Shown here: positions 30,910 to 40,684 of the stretch, in pieces
Numbering within the stretch: position 1 is the first letter of the stretch
Layout of the letters: every line of letters begins with the position of its first letter
Assembly (NCBI RefSeq): GCF_001676055.1
Contig: NZ_LZEX01000012.1
Span: forward strand, 1-64,000
Length of the DNA stretch: 64,000 bases
Origin: Morganella psychrotolerans
GTDB lineage: Bacteria; Pseudomonadota; Gammaproteobacteria; Enterobacterales; Enterobacteriaceae
Reading direction: 5' to 3'
Translations under genes and position numbers: made by a program
Notes under the pieces: generated by a model
Databases searched by the model: none
What the model saw: the letters and a program-made list of their open reading frames with translations, nothing else
What the model was told of the DNA's origin: nothing

Positions 30910-31011
30910 CCGGGCATGAGATGTTCCTGCTATATAGTTGAATATAGTTAAAATAAGTAAGATAAATCCTCTGGCGTGTCAGTGGAATATCTCACACAAT
31001 ACCATTATCCG

Positions 31012-31045
31012 ACGGGTAATTCGGATATCCGGACAGATTACCCGT
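31012..31045 (+). other. Palindromic hairpin in the cspE leader
   Basis: ACGGGTAAT (31012-31020) and ATTACCCGT (31037-31045) form a 9-bp stem that encloses the perfect palindrome CGGATATCCG. A second small stem, AGTCTGCTGAAGACT, follows. Both are in the region between the MGMT gene and cspE. Cold-shock mRNAs usually have long structured leaders, so this may be a thermosensitive 5' UTR; it could also be the end of the upstream gene. Confidence 0.5.
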
Positions 31046-31119
31046 AAGGATCAATACAGTCTGCTGAAGACTGACCAGGTACTAATGAGTACAATCACTT
31101 GTTTAAAGGGTTTTTTTGA

Positions 31120-31329
31120 ATGTCAAAGCGCAAAGGTAACGTGAAGTGGTTTAACGAAGCGAAAGGTTTCGGTTTTATCACTCCGGAAGACGGCAGCAAA
31201 GATGTGTTCGTTCATTTCTCTGCGATCCTCAATGATGGTTTCAAAACACTGGCTGAAGGTCAGAAAGTGGAATTTGAAATCGTTGATGGTGCCAAAGGCC
31301 CGTCTGCCGCAAACGTTGTCTCAATTTAA
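31120..31329 (+). CDS. cspE: Cold-shock family nucleic-acid chaperone CspE
   Basis: A 69-residue single-domain protein that binds RNA and single-stranded DNA and melts structures. RNP1 is KGFGFI and RNP2 is VFVHF. The sequence differs from E. coli CspE at only about ten positions, and the closeness to lipA supports CspE rather than CspA or CspC. A good terminator follows. In E. coli CspE acts as a transcription antiterminator. Confidence 0.93.
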   Translation: MSKRKGNVKWFNEAKGFGFITPEDGSKDVFVHFSAILNDGFKTLAEGQKVEFEIVDGAKGPSAANVVSI

Positions 31330-31389
31330 GTTGTAGTTTGCAATTTGCTATACCGTAGCCGTTATTTTAATTCGACATTACCGTGACGA

Positions 31390-31423
31390 AAACCCGTTAC
31401 TCACCATGGTAACGGGTTTTTTT
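31390..31423 (+). terminator. cspE terminator
   Basis: AACCCGTTAC and GTAACGGGTT form a 10-bp perfect stem around an 8-base loop and are followed by TTTTT. It is 60 bases after the cspE stop codon. Confidence 0.92.
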
Positions 31424-31439
31424 ATGCCTGAATTATATA

Positions 31440-31564
31440 TATACCCAACGTCATTCAAGTTGCAGGAAGGCGGCAATTGAAGACAGACGGGAGCATACAT
31501 TAGTATGTGACCCGGCTGTCCTCGTTCCGCCAACGCACCTGCAGTTTGAATGAATACGGGTATA
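31440..31564. repeat. ERIC element, full length
   Basis: A 125-base copy in reverse orientation (TATACCCAACGTCATTCAAG first), with the GCATACATTAGTATGTGACC centre. Its right end touches the stop codon of the minus-strand transporter gene, so the element forms that gene's 3' untranslated region. Confidence 0.9.
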
Positions 31565-32413
31565 TCAGCGGCGGTTAGCCACCTGGCTTAACCATACACT
31601 GCCGACAACCACCAGAACACCGGTGCATTGTAGCAGGCTCAGTTGCTGATCCAGGATGAACCAGCCCAGTAATACCGCCGTCAGAGGGCTGAGAAAGCCA
31701 AGAGACGCGACCGAATTCGGCCCCAGAATGGCCAGCCCGCGAAACCAGAGCAGATACGTCAGTGCCGCACCAATCAATCCCAGATAAACCAGCCCGGTAA
31801 TATTCAGCATGGTCAGCGGCGGCAGAGCCGGTTCCAGTAACAGGGAAACCGGCAGCAGCAGCAGCCCGCCTGCTGTCAGTTGCCAGGTGGTAAATGTCAG
31901 GGGAGAAACATCCGGCTGCCAGCGGCGGCTCAGAACAGTACCGGCGGCCATTGAAAATGCCCCGGCAAGCCCTGCGATAATCCCTAAGGTATCGGGTTTT
32001 GCCTGTGGTGTCAGTAACAGCAGCGCGACCCCGCCTATCCCGCACAAGGCCGCAATCACCGCCAGTGGTTTGAGGACATTTCCCAGCACCATCCGTGAAA
32101 GTAATAGCACGATCAGTGGCTGAACAGCACCGACTGTTGCTGCCACCCCACCCGGCAGGCGATACGCTGAGACAAACAGAAGCCACCAGAATACGGCAAA
32201 ATTCAGTGCACCCAATACTAAAATACGCCCCCACCATATTCCTTTAGGTAGTTGCCGGATAAACAGCATCAGTAATAATCCCGCAGGTAAGGCACGCAGC
32301 ATCGCAACGGTCATCGGATAACCCGCCGGTAACATCTCGGTTGTCACCAGATACGTACTGCCCCAGACAGCCGGAGCGAGAGCAGTCAGAAGTAAAACAC
32401 CACCACGTTGCAT
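31565..32413 (-). CDS. EamA-family (DMT) metabolite exporter
   Basis: A 282-residue inner-membrane protein with ten predicted helices in two EamA repeats. The first repeat begins ALAPAVWGSTYLVTTEMLP and the second LAGAFSMAAGTVLSRRW. The family exports amino acids, sugars or other metabolites; the substrate here is not apparent. It is monocistronic between cspE (convergent) and lipA. The stop codon directly abuts an ERIC element. Confidence 0.85.
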   Translation of the reverse strand: MQRGGVLLLTALAPAVWGSTYLVTTEMLPAGYPMTVAMLRALPAGLLLMLFIRQLPKGIWWGRILVLGALNFAVFWWLLFVSAYRLPGGVAATVGAVQPLIVLLLSRMVLGNVLKPLAVIAALCGIGGVALLLLTPQAKPDTLGIIAGLAGAFSMAAGTVLSRRWQPDVSPLTFTTWQLTAGGLLLLPVSLLLEPALPPLTMLNITGLVYLGLIGAALTYLLWFRGLAILGPNSVASLGFLSPLTAVLLGWFILDQQLSLLQCTGVLVVVGSVWLSQVANRR

Positions 32414-32504
32414 AATTTACTCATCAATAATGTGTTATAGCGCACATGATAATCCGCATCAGAGCAGGTGGGAATAATGAATGGCAGGGTAGAGCACAAA
32501 AGAC

Positions 32505-32566
32505 ATATCCCCTTATTCATTCAAACTGCAGGCTCGTTGTCCGCATCTTGAATGACGTTGGGTATA
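32505..32566. repeat. ERIC element, short form (62 bp)
   Basis: Both ends are present (TTATTCATTCAAACTGCAGG and CGCATCTTGAATGACGTTGG plus GGGTATA) but the whole centre is gone. Very similar to the short copy at 50978-51038. Confidence 0.85.
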
Positions 32567-32611
32567 GACCCGGGATAAAAAAAGAACAATACAATAAATT
32601 TGATCAGTTTG

Positions 32612-32747
32612 ATGGTCAGGTAAAACGCAGGTGACAGGCAGAGAAAGGAAAAGCGTAAGCGCCATGGATGGCGCGATCCGAGCGCACAAGGATGTGTTCA
32701 CAGCGTCTTTTCATTTTGCCTGTTACCCGCGTTGGCGCTGGTGTTAC
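32612..32747. repeat. Long imperfect inverted repeat (not ERIC)
   Basis: The left arm GTAAAACGCAGGTGACAGGC (32620 region) is mirrored by GCCTGTTACCCGCGTT and GGTGTTAC on the right, with AGGAAAAG/CTTTTC inside and a small GCGCCATGGATGGCGC palindrome in the centre. It covers most of the gap between the DMT gene and lipA. It looks like a second class of palindromic element; I do not recognise the family. Confidence 0.5.
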
Positions 32748-32779
32748 AAAAAAAACCGCCGTTTTTTCAAACAGCGGTA
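32748..32779 (-). terminator. lipA terminator
   Basis: ACCGCTGTTT and AAACGGCGGT pair (one G-T or mismatch) and the minus strand continues with eight T. It is 42 bases after the lipA stop codon. Confidence 0.85.
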
Positions 32780-32820
32780 TTGTAAAGACAGAACTGTACA
32801 GACTCTGTATAGCGGTCTGA

Positions 32821-33786
32821 TTACTTAACTTCTTCGCCTTTTGCCTGTAAATCAGCATGATAAGACGAGCGGACAAACGGGCCGCAGGCTGCATGGGTAA
32901 AGCCCATTGCCAGTGCTTCGGCTTTCATTTCGTCGAAATCTTCCGGGCTGACATAACGCTGAACCGGCAGATGATGGCGGCTCGGTTGCAGATATTGCCC
33001 CAGGGTCAGCATAGTGACACCGTGACGGCGCAAATCACGCATAACATCCAGAATTTCTGCATTGGTTTCACCTAAACCGACCATCAGTCCCGATTTGGTC
33101 GGGATCTCAGGATGCGCTTCTTTAAAGCGCTCAAGCAGTTGCAGTGACCAGTCATAGTTCGCACCCGGGCGCACCTGGCGGTAAACGCGTGGTACGTTTT
33201 CCAGATTGTGGTTAAAGACATCCGGCGGTGTGGCGATCAGGATATCAAGAGCTTTATCCATGCGTCCGCGGAAATCCGGCACCAGGGTTTCAATTTTAAT
33301 GGCCGGGCTGTGTTCACGGATAGCCGTAATACAGTCAGCAAAGTGCTGAGCACCACCGTCACGCAGGTCATCACGGTCAACAGACGTTATCACCACATAG
33401 CGCAGTCCCATATCTTTAATGGTCTGGCCCAGTTTTTGCGGCTCATTGGCATCCGGTGCATTCGGGCGTCCGTGGGCAACATCACAGAACGGACAGCGGC
33501 GGGTACAGATAGCACCGAGGATCATAAAGGTGGCGGTGCCGTGGTTAAAACATTCGCTTAAGTTCGGGCAGGATGCTTCTTCGCACACAGAATGCAGGCC
33601 GTTGCGGCGCATTGCATCTTTTATTCCCTTGATTTTATGGGTATCTGCCGGAAGTTTGATTTTCATCCATCCGGGCTTACGCAGCCGCTCGGTCGTTTCT
33701 GATACCAGGTTTTTGACCGGGATAAGCGCCATTTTATCGGCATCACGATATTTAATGCCGCGCTCCATCTGAATAGGTTTGCTCAT
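32821..33786 (-). CDS. lipA: Lipoyl synthase LipA
   Basis: Radical-SAM enzyme of 321 residues, the same length as in E. coli. It inserts two sulfur atoms into octanoyl groups on lipoyl domains. The radical-SAM cluster motif is CTRRCPFC, and the auxiliary sacrificial cluster is bound by [12 protein letters not shown]. The C-terminal RSSYHAD carries the conserved serine ligand. The ATG at 33786 ([10 protein letters not shown]) matches the family; an upstream in-frame ATG at 33813 is less likely. It lies downstream of lipB on the same strand. Confidence 0.97.
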   Translation of the reverse strand: MSKPIQMERGIKYRDADKMALIPVKNLVSETTERLRKPGWMKIKLPADTHKIKGIKDAMRRNGLHSVCEEASCPNLSECFNHGTATFMILGAICTRRCPFCDVAHGRPNAPDANEPQKLGQTIKDMGLRYVVITSVDRDDLRDGGAQHFADCITAIREHSPAIKIETLVPDFRGRMDKALDILIATPPDVFNHNLENVPRVYRQVRPGANYDWSLQLLERFKEAHPEIPTKSGLMVGLGETNAEILDVMRDLRRHGVTMLTLGQYLQPSRHHLPVQRYVSPEDFDEMKAEALAMGFTHAACGPFVRSSYHADLQAKGEEVK

Positions 33787-33900
33787 GTTTATGCTGTTTC
33801 CGGTTAGATTCATCGGATAATGATTGATGAGTGCCTGCTGAATGTAACGGAATCATCAATCTTTTAAAAAATATTTTAAATATGTTAAAAAATTATAACA

Positions 33901-34538
33901 CTATTCTGTTGCGAGTTGGAATCCTAATTGTCGGCAAAATTGTGCGGTCAGTACAGGCTGAACATCTGCTAATGTAATACCGGGAACAAAATCAGCCATT
34001 TGAGTCATTGCCAGCCCGGCGTAGCACAGGGATTAATCCGGTGAAAAGGTTCAAGATCCATATTAATATTGAGCGCCAATCCGTGAAAAGAGCGCCCGTT
34101 GCGGATACGCAGCCCGAGAGAGCAAATTTTGTTACCGCCTACATACACGCCGGGGGCATCCGGGCGCGGATAAGCATCAATATTCCACTGTTTCAGTGTC
34201 TCAACAACGGTATTTTCCAGCGCTGACACCAGCTCACGCACACCGATTTTGTCGCGTTTCAGATCAATCATCACATACATAACCTGTTGTCCCGGACCAT
34301 GATAGGTCACCTGTCCGCCGCGGTCTGACTGAATAACAGGGATATCACCGGGAGCGAGAACATGCTCTGCTTTGCCCGCCTGACCCTGTGTGAAGACGCG
34401 TTCATGTTCAACCAGCCAGATTTCATTGCCGGTTTGTGTGTCGCGTTGTTCAGTAAATTGATGCATGGCGTCAGAGACAGGAGAATAGGGGCGCAGACCC
34501 AGCTGATGTAATGTGATGGTGTTATTTTGCAAAATCAT
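33901..34538 (-). pseudogene. lipB: Octanoyltransferase LipB, frameshifted near the C-terminus
   Basis: LipB moves octanoyl from acyl-carrier protein to lipoyl domains. The frame starts at ATG 34538 ([20 protein letters not shown]), keeps the lysine segment [13 protein letters not shown] and reaches the catalytic cysteine in RINPC, then runs into ATPGWQ and a stop at 34005. Adding one G at about 34024-34026 (TGTGCTACG to TGTGGCTACG) restores [16 protein letters not shown] and a normal end at 33901, giving about 212 residues (E. coli 213). If real, protein lipoylation would depend on scavenging; if not, this is a sequence error. An ERIC element lies upstream. Confidence 0.88.
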
Positions 34539-34604
34539 ATCTTCAATCCGGTATGCCGAACCCGCAGTATAGCGCGCGTTACAAAAGCGCACCAGCAATG
34601 TGCA

Positions 34605-34730
34605 CATACCCTTATTCATTCAAACTGCAGGTTCGTTGGCCGCACTCCACCCGCCGCGTCACATACTTATGTATGCTCCCCGGCAATTGGAGCTTGCCGC
34701 CTTCCTGCATCTCGAATGACGTTGGGTATG
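34605..34730. repeat. ERIC element, full length
   Basis: CATACCC at one end and GGGTATG at the other, with TTCATTCAAACTGCAGG and CCTGCATCTCGAATGA arms and the CACATACTTATGTATGC centre. It lies between ybeD and lipB, upstream of the lipB start. Confidence 0.9.
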
Positions 34731-34745
34731 GAATGTTCAGAAGCA

Positions 34746-34776
34746 TAAAAAAAAGACCGCTTGTTCAGGCGGTCTT
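34746..34776 (-). terminator. ybeD terminator
   Basis: AAGACCGC and GCGGTCTT form a perfect stem around an 8-base loop; the minus strand continues with eight T. It ends the dacA-ybeD transcript before the ERIC element and lipB. Confidence 0.9.
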
Positions 34777-34786
34777 AATCATCTTA

Positions 34787-35050
34787 TTACAGAACCATTC
34801 TTACGCGTTCTAATGCGCCCAGTTCTTCGTACAGACTTTCAATCTGGTCGATGTGGGTCGCGTCAATTGTGACAGAAACAGAATGATACGTTCCTTTGCT
34901 GCTCGGCTTGACTGACGGGCTGTAATCACCCGGCGCATGGCGCTGAATTACTTCCAGAACATCTTCCAGTAACTCAGGTTCAGCAGCACCCATCACTTTG
35001 TAAGTAAATGAGCAGGGGAACTCTAACAGTTCATTCAAATTGGTTTTCAT
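34787..35050 (-). CDS. ybeD: YbeD family protein (DUF493)
   Basis: An 87-residue cytoplasmic protein with an ACT-like fold in the E. coli homologue, which has the same length. It shares [33 protein letters not shown] and [15 protein letters not shown] with it. The exact function is not established; the family is linked by position to lipoate genes. It follows dacA and precedes lipB, as in E. coli. Confidence 0.95.
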   Translation of the reverse strand: MKTNLNELLEFPCSFTYKVMGAAEPELLEDVLEVIQRHAPGDYSPSVKPSSKGTYHSVSVTIDATHIDQIESLYEELGALERVRMVL

Positions 35051-35117
35051 GGGTGCTCCTTAATAAAGCAAATCTCAGATGAACTAAATATGGGGGTTAT
35101 CCATCTGATTTCAAGTC

Positions 35118-36332
35118 TCAGCCGAACCAGCGGTGAAACAGCAGGCGGATATAGTCTATCAGGCGGCTGAAGAAATTACCTTCCGGTACGGCCTGTGCCA
35201 CAACCAGCGGACGGCTTTCAATAATCTGGTTATCCAGCTGGAAATTAATTGTACCGACGACCTGGTTTTGTGCCAGCGGTGCATGTAATTCCGTGTTATT
35301 CAGGACAAATGCGGCTTTCAAATCTTTCAGACGACCACGGGGAATGGTGAGATAGACATCATTTTCCACACCTAACTGCACTTTATCAGTATCACCGAAC
35401 CAGACAATTTCAGAGGCCAGCGGGTTATCTTTCTGCATCGGTTTCACGGTTTCAAAGAAACGGAATCCCCATGTCAGTAATTTTTTACTTTCCGCGTTAC
35501 GGGCAGAGGCGGATTTGGTTCCCATAACAACAGAGATCAGGCGCATATCGCCTTCTGTTGCAGAAGCGACCAGGTTGTAGCCCGCGCCGCTGGTGTGCCC
35601 GGTTTTTATTCCGTCTGCATTCAGGCTTTTATCGCCGAGCAGGTCATTACGGTTCTGCTGGGTAATATTATTATAGGTGAATGAACGCTCTTTATAGATA
35701 GCGTATTCATTCGGCACATCACGGATCATTGCCTGCCCGATCAGCGCCATATCCCGCGCGGTACTGTACTGGCCTTCCGCATCCAGTCCGTGAACTGTTT
35801 TAAAATGCGTGTTTTGCAGTCCCAGTTGTGCGACATAATTGTTCATCTGGCTGACAAATGTAGTCTGATCACCGGAGACAAATTCTGCCATTGCAACACA
35901 GGCATCATTACCGGATTGCAGGTTGATCCCACGGGTGAGATCCGCCACGCTGACGCGATCTCCGGGCTTTAGGAACATCAGGGAAGAACCACGGAATACA
36001 GGGTTGCCGGTCGCCCAGGCATTTTCCCCGACAGTCACCATGCTTTGCGGTGTGAATTTCCCGGCCTGCATTGCCTGACCGATGACGTAGCTGGTCATCA
36101 TTTTCGTCAGACTGGCAGGATCACGGCGGACATCGGCATTTTTTTGCGCAAGAATTTTGCCGGAATGGTAATCCATCAGAATATAGGATTCTGCTTCAAT
36201 ATCCGGTACGGCGGGTATGACGGTATTTTGGTTCGGGATATCAGCGGCCGAAGCGGCGGCGCTAAGCGCCAGTGCAAAGCCGAAAGCAGCCAGACGGGTG
36301 GCACGGTAACAATAAGTAGTTGCGTATTTCAT
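35118..36332 (-). CDS. dacA: D-alanyl-D-alanine carboxypeptidase DacA (PBP5)
   Basis: Removes the terminal D-alanine from peptidoglycan pentapeptides at the outer face of the inner membrane. 404 residues (E. coli 403). The signal peptide ends in SAAASAA. The active-site SxxK is SLTK at residue 74, followed by SGN ([12 protein letters not shown]) and KTG ([11 protein letters not shown]). The C-terminus [18 protein letters not shown] is the amphipathic membrane anchor. It is part of the mrdA-mrdB-rlpA-dacA wall cluster; an ERIC element separates it from rlpA. Confidence 0.97.
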   Translation of the reverse strand: MKYATTYCYRATRLAAFGFALALSAAASAADIPNQNTVIPAVPDIEAESYILMDYHSGKILAQKNADVRRDPASLTKMMTSYVIGQAMQAGKFTPQSMVTVGENAWATGNPVFRGSSLMFLKPGDRVSVADLTRGINLQSGNDACVAMAEFVSGDQTTFVSQMNNYVAQLGLQNTHFKTVHGLDAEGQYSTARDMALIGQAMIRDVPNEYAIYKERSFTYNNITQQNRNDLLGDKSLNADGIKTGHTSGAGYNLVASATEGDMRLISVVMGTKSASARNAESKKLLTWGFRFFETVKPMQKDNPLASEIVWFGDTDKVQLGVENDVYLTIPRGRLKDLKAAFVLNNTELHAPLAQNQVVGTINFQLDNQIIESRPLVVAQAVPEGNFFSRLIDYIRLLFHRWFG

Positions 36333-36421
36333 GAGTGTTAAAACAATATTGATGATGCCGGTGGAAAAGAAACGCTATCATAGCAAAAGTGCTGTGAACG
36401 CGCGTTATTTTACGTAAGTTT

Positions 36422-36547
36422 TATACCCTTATTCATTCAAACTGCAGGTTCGTTGGCCGCACTCAGCCAGCCGGGTCACATACTAATGTATGCTCCCCGT
36501 CGGTCTTCCCTTGCCGCCTTCCTGCATCTTGAATGACGTTGGGTATA
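36422..36547. repeat. ERIC element, full length
   Basis: A 126-base copy with TATACCC/GGGTATA ends and the CACATACTAATGTATGC centre, between rlpA and dacA. Both genes are on the minus strand, so the element would be transcribed if rlpA messages read through, and could form a long hairpin in the mRNA. Confidence 0.9.
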
Positions 36548-36589
36548 TACCCTTGGTTTTTATACAACACCGGGCGCATAAAAATCAGA

Positions 36590-37618
36590 TTATGGCGCCA
36601 GGATAAACGAATTCATATTCAGTTGCTGACGTAACCGTCCCTGAATCTCTGTTGCCCGTTCGCGGCTGGTGAACGGCCCTAACTGAACCCGGTAAACATC
36701 ACCGAAGGCTTCTGTCATGCCGGGTACCCCTAATTTTTCGCTGAGTTCTTTTTGCCACTGTGTCGCGCGTTCAGCATCACCCACCGCTCCCACCTGGATA
36801 CGGTAACCGGTGGCGCCGGCAGGCGCGGTAGTTGCCGGCTGTGTCGCGGTGACAGGAGCGGACGGGGTATCAGACGTGGTTGCCGGTGTCTCAGCTGTTT
36901 CCTGCGCTGCGGAGGCAGGTATGGCGGCAGGTATCAGGGCTGATTCAGGCTGTGGCTGCGGCATGACCGGACGACTGTTCGCCGGTAGTGCCGGCGCACT
37001 TTCCATTACAGGTGTTCCCATCGCACTGGTTTTTCCGAGCTCAGGACGGCCCGGCAGGGCATAGCTCTGCTTGGCGACAACCGTTCCGACAGTCCCGGGA
37101 CCGCTCAGAGTGCCATCCTGTGAAACAATAATCGGATCAATTTTAATCCGGGTATTCGGCAGCAGATTCAGGCGATCAGCGACCGCGCGTGAAAGTCCCG
37201 CTTGTTTGCCTGGCATGTACGGTCCGCGATCATTAATGCGTACGACCATCATCCGGTTATTCGCCATATTGGTCACACGGGCATAGCTTGGGATCGGGAG
37301 TGTCGGGTGTGATGCGGTTAATTCCGCACTGTTAACCCGTTCGCCGCCGGCTGTCGGATTCCCGTTTTGCGCCTGACCGTAGATCCACGCATAGCCTTGC
37401 TGTGTAAAGTTTTCCGGATCACGGACAATCTGATATTGCTGCCCGTTGCGGACATAATCGTCATTGGCTCCCGGGTGCAGTGGTTCAAACATCGGTACTG
37501 CGCCTAAAATTTCTTTTGCCGGACCGGCGGGGGCTGTGTGTTTAATCGGCGGGGGCGTTGACGGACATCCCGCAAGCAATATGGCCATAACAGTGACCGA
37601 AATCCATTGAAAACGCAT
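36590..37618 (-). CDS. rlpA: Septal-ring lytic transglycosylase lipoprotein RlpA
   Basis: A 342-residue outer-membrane lipoprotein. The signal MRFQWISVTVMAILLAG ends at a lipobox cysteine. A double-psi beta-barrel domain follows (about residues 75-170; RVTNMANNRMMVVRINDRGP), then a Pro/Ala/Thr-rich linker, and a SPOR domain at the C-terminus (YRIQVGAVGDAERATQWQKE) that binds denuded glycan at the septum. The ATG at 37618 is preferred over 37630 because GAGG stands 6 bases before it. It follows mrdB with almost no gap. Confidence 0.94.
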   Translation of the reverse strand: MRFQWISVTVMAILLAGCPSTPPPIKHTAPAGPAKEILGAVPMFEPLHPGANDDYVRNGQQYQIVRDPENFTQQGYAWIYGQAQNGNPTAGGERVNSAELTASHPTLPIPSYARVTNMANNRMMVVRINDRGPYMPGKQAGLSRAVADRLNLLPNTRIKIDPIIVSQDGTLSGPGTVGTVVAKQSYALPGRPELGKTSAMGTPVMESAPALPANSRPVMPQPQPESALIPAAIPASAAQETAETPATTSDTPSAPVTATQPATTAPAGATGYRIQVGAVGDAERATQWQKELSEKLGVPGMTEAFGDVYRVQLGPFTSRERATEIQGRLRQQLNMNSFILAP

Positions 37619-37629
37619 AAAAAACCTCA

Positions 37630-38748
37630 TTATAAGCTTTTTGATAACATCTTACGGTGCGTATGAATTGACATGACAATACCAAATCCCGCCATTAATA
37701 CAATTAAGGCGGAACCGCCGTAACTCATCATCGGCAGCGGTACGCCCACCACCGGCAGGATCCCGCTTACCATGCCTATATTCACAAACACATACACAAA
37801 AAAGATAAGCATCAGGCCGCCGACCATAACCCGGCCAAAGGTGTTCTGTGCACGGGCTGCAATAACGAGCCCGCGCATAATAATCAGAAGATAAATAACC
37901 AGCAGGAATATAACACCAATCAGCCCCAGCTCTTCTGCGAGTACGGCAAAAATAAAGTCAGTGTGGCGTTCCGGCAGGAACTCCAACTGAGATTGCGTTC
38001 CCAGCAGCCAGCCTTTTCCGGCGAGTCCGCCGGAGCCGATAGCGATTTTTGACTGAATGATATGGTAGCCCGCGCCGAGCGGATCAGTTTCCGGATCCAG
38101 CAGCATCATCACGCGCCCGCGCTGGTAATCGTGCATCAGGAAAAACCAGAGCAGCGGAATAAAGGCCGCCAGCAGGAGTACCGCAACACCAATCAGCCGC
38201 CAGCTCATCCCCGCCAGAAACAGCACAAAAATCCCGGACGCGGCAACCAGAATCGAGGTTCCCAGATCCGGCTGAGCGGCAACCAGTAAAGTCGGGATAA
38301 TCACCAGCAGCAGGGCGATGGCGGTATTTTTCAGTGTCGGCGGGCATTGGTCACGGTTCATAAACCGTGCGACCATCAGCGGAACAGCAATTTTGGCAAT
38401 CTCTGACGGCTGAAAACGGATAATCCCCAGATCCAGCCAGCGCTGTGCGCCTTTACTTATCTGCCCGAAAACATCCACAAACACCAGCAGGACAACACAG
38501 ACGATATACAGGTGCGGCGCCCAGGTTTCATACACGCGGGGCGGAATTTGCGCCAGTATCAGCATGACGACAATACCGGTAAAAATCTGTCCGAGGCGGC
38601 GCTCCATCATTTCCGGATCCAGACCGCTGGCGCTCCACAGGACAAAGGCACTGTAGACCAGCAGGATCATCAGCAGCACAAACAACGGAAAGTCGATGTG
38701 CATGCGGGTCATTAAAGATACTTTGCGTTGATTCTCAGTCATGGGCAT
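37630..38748 (-). CDS. mrdB: Peptidoglycan glycosyltransferase MrdB (RodA)
   Basis: SEDS-family polymerase that builds glycan strands during cell elongation, partnered with PBP2. 372 residues with about ten helices. Family hallmarks: [60 protein letters not shown] and the C-terminal [16 protein letters not shown]. It begins at a TAATG overlap with the mrdA stop codon; a second ATG six bases on is also possible. One operon with mrdA and rlpA. Confidence 0.96.
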   Translation of the reverse strand: MPMTENQRKVSLMTRMHIDFPLFVLLMILLVYSAFVLWSASGLDPEMMERRLGQIFTGIVVMLILAQIPPRVYETWAPHLYIVCVVLLVFVDVFGQISKGAQRWLDLGIIRFQPSEIAKIAVPLMVARFMNRDQCPPTLKNTAIALLLVIIPTLLVAAQPDLGTSILVAASGIFVLFLAGMSWRLIGVAVLLLAAFIPLLWFFLMHDYQRGRVMMLLDPETDPLGAGYHIIQSKIAIGSGGLAGKGWLLGTQSQLEFLPERHTDFIFAVLAEELGLIGVIFLLVIYLLIIMRGLVIAARAQNTFGRVMVGGLMLIFFVYVFVNIGMVSGILPVVGVPLPMMSYGGSALIVLMAGFGIVMSIHTHRKMLSKSL

Positions 38749-40679
38749 TACTCAGTTTCACTGCCGGGCGGCGAAGGCGGCGCATCGGGTAAGTCAGTAT
38801 TGTTATCCCCCAGCAGAACGTGATCCAGAATCTGGCGGATTAATGTTCCCACCGCAGGACCGGCTCCGCCGTTTTCCAGAATGATAGTAACGGCAACCGT
38901 CGGGTTATCATAAGGCGCGTAGGCTATCATCAGTTTATGGTCACGAAGCCGCTCGGCAAGTTTGCTGGCATTGTAGGTTTCATAACTGAATACCTGCGCG
39001 GTCCCAGATTTTGCAGCGGCTTTATACGGCGTTCCGGCAAAAAATTTCCGCCCTGTGCCGTTCGGGGCATTAGCCACACCGTACATACCTGATTTTGCCA
39101 GTTCCCAGTACCCGGAATGAATATCAGCGATAGCAGGGCTGGTTTTTTGTTCATACGGCAGCATGCCGTTACCTTCTTTGGTGCCCAGTAACAGATGCGG
39201 CGTTTTCACCACGCCGTCATTAATCAGGATATTGAGTGCTTTTGCCATCTGAATGGGGGTGGATGTCCAGTAACCCTGTCCAATCCCGACCGGAATGGTA
39301 TCGCCCTGATACCAGCGTTTCTTATAGCGGCGCTCTTTCCATTCACGGGTCGGCATCACTCCGTTGTACTCTTCCATCAGGTCAATACCGGAATACTCAC
39401 CATAACCAAAGCGGGTCATCCAGGCTGAGAGGCGATCAATGCCCATGTCATACGCTACCTGATAAAAAAATGTATCCGCTGATTCTACAATGGCTTTCAC
39501 CACATTCAGATTGCCGTGACCATAGCGTTTCCAGTCGCGGTAACGCTTTTCCGAGCCGGGCAACTGCCACCAGCCGGGGTCAAAGATAGTTGTATTACGG
39601 GTGATGACTTTTTCACTGAGTGCCGCGACAGAGATAAACGGCTTGACGGTTGACGCCGGCGGGTAAAGGCCCTGTGTGGTGCGGTTGATAAGCGGGCGAT
39701 CCGGGTTACCGAGTAACTCGCGGTAATTCGGCCCGGAAATTCCGTTCACAAACAGATTCGGGTCATAGCTCGGATTAGAGACCAGGGCGAGAATTTCACC
39801 GTTACGCGGATCACTGACAACCACAGCAGCACGGCTGGTGGTCAGCAGCTTTTCAATATAAATCTGTAACTCAAGATCAACCGTGAGATAGATATCTTTC
39901 CCGGCTTGCGGTGCTTGTTCATGCAACTGACGGATCACCCGCCCGCGGCTGTTGACTTCCACCTCTTCATAGCCGGTTTTTCCGTGTAACACGGATTCAT
40001 AATAGCGTTCGATTCCCAGCTTGCCGATATCATGAGTCGCAGCATAGTTTGGAAAAATGCCTTCCTTTTCCAGACGTTCGACATCTTTATCATTAATTTT
40101 TGCCACATAACCAATAACATGCGTCAGTGCAGAACCATACGGATAAAAGCGGCGCTGATAACCTTTGATTTCCAGCCCGGGAAAGCGGTACTGATTGACC
40201 GAAAACCGTGCAACCTCAATCTGGTTCAGCGGGGTTTTCAGTGCAATAGAGGTAAAGCGGCGTGAGCGTTTGCGCTCTTTTTCATAGTTGGCGATATCTT
40301 CGTCTGTCAGATCGACAATATCCCGTAATTCATTCAGGACTGCCGGCAGGTCAGTCACTTTCTCCGGCACAATTTCCAGTTGGTAAATAGTGCGGTTGAC
40401 GGCAAGCAGTGTGCCTTTGCGATCATAGATAAGGCCGCGGCTCGGCGGAATAGGCACGAGTTTTATCCGGTTATCATTTGACCGGGTCTGATAATCTTCA
40501 TGGCGGTTTATCTGTAAATTATAAAGATTAGTAATCAGAACGGCAGTTAAAACGATCATACCGATAAACACCACAACGGCGCGGCGGATAAACAGAGCTG
40601 ATTCCGCAGAATAATCGCGGAAATCCATCCGTTGTTTGCGTTTTTTCTTATCGCCGTCTGGCGAATTAAAACCGGGCAC
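38748..40679 (-). CDS. mrdA: Peptidoglycan DD-transpeptidase MrdA (PBP2)
   Basis: Class B penicillin-binding protein of 643 residues that cross-links the lateral wall. One N-terminal transmembrane helix ([20 protein letters not shown]), a dimerisation region, and the transpeptidase with STVK (PPASTVKPF, about residue 345), SAD ([10 protein letters not shown]) and KSGTAQ. It starts at GTG 40679, with AGGGA about 9 bases upstream; the next ATG (40628) lacks a ribosome-binding site. Overlaps mrdB by TAATG and follows rlmH by 5 bases. Confidence 0.95.
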   Translation of the reverse strand: MPGFNSPDGDKKKRKQRMDFRDYSAESALFIRRAVVVFIGMIVLTAVLITNLYNLQINRHEDYQTRSNDNRIKLVPIPPSRGLIYDRKGTLLAVNRTIYQLEIVPEKVTDLPAVLNELRDIVDLTDEDIANYEKERKRSRRFTSIALKTPLNQIEVARFSVNQYRFPGLEIKGYQRRFYPYGSALTHVIGYVAKINDKDVERLEKEGIFPNYAATHDIGKLGIERYYESVLHGKTGYEEVEVNSRGRVIRQLHEQAPQAGKDIYLTVDLELQIYIEKLLTTSRAAVVVSDPRNGEILALVSNPSYDPNLFVNGISGPNYRELLGNPDRPLINRTTQGLYPPASTVKPFISVAALSEKVITRNTTIFDPGWWQLPGSEKRYRDWKRYGHGNLNVVKAIVESADTFFYQVAYDMGIDRLSAWMTRFGYGEYSGIDLMEEYNGVMPTREWKERRYKKRWYQGDTIPVGIGQGYWTSTPIQMAKALNILINDGVVKTPHLLLGTKEGNGMLPYEQKTSPAIADIHSGYWELAKSGMYGVANAPNGTGRKFFAGTPYKAAAKSGTAQVFSYETYNASKLAERLRDHKLMIAYAPYDNPTVAVTIILENGGAGPAVGTLIRQILDHVLLGDNNTDLPDAPPSPPGSETE

Positions 40680-40684
40680 CGGTG

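Noticed and set aside
31575-32237. 220-residue minus-strand frame overlapping the DMT transporter
   Set aside because: Different frame of the same strand with cysteine/arginine-rich composition and no helices; the transporter frame is convincing.
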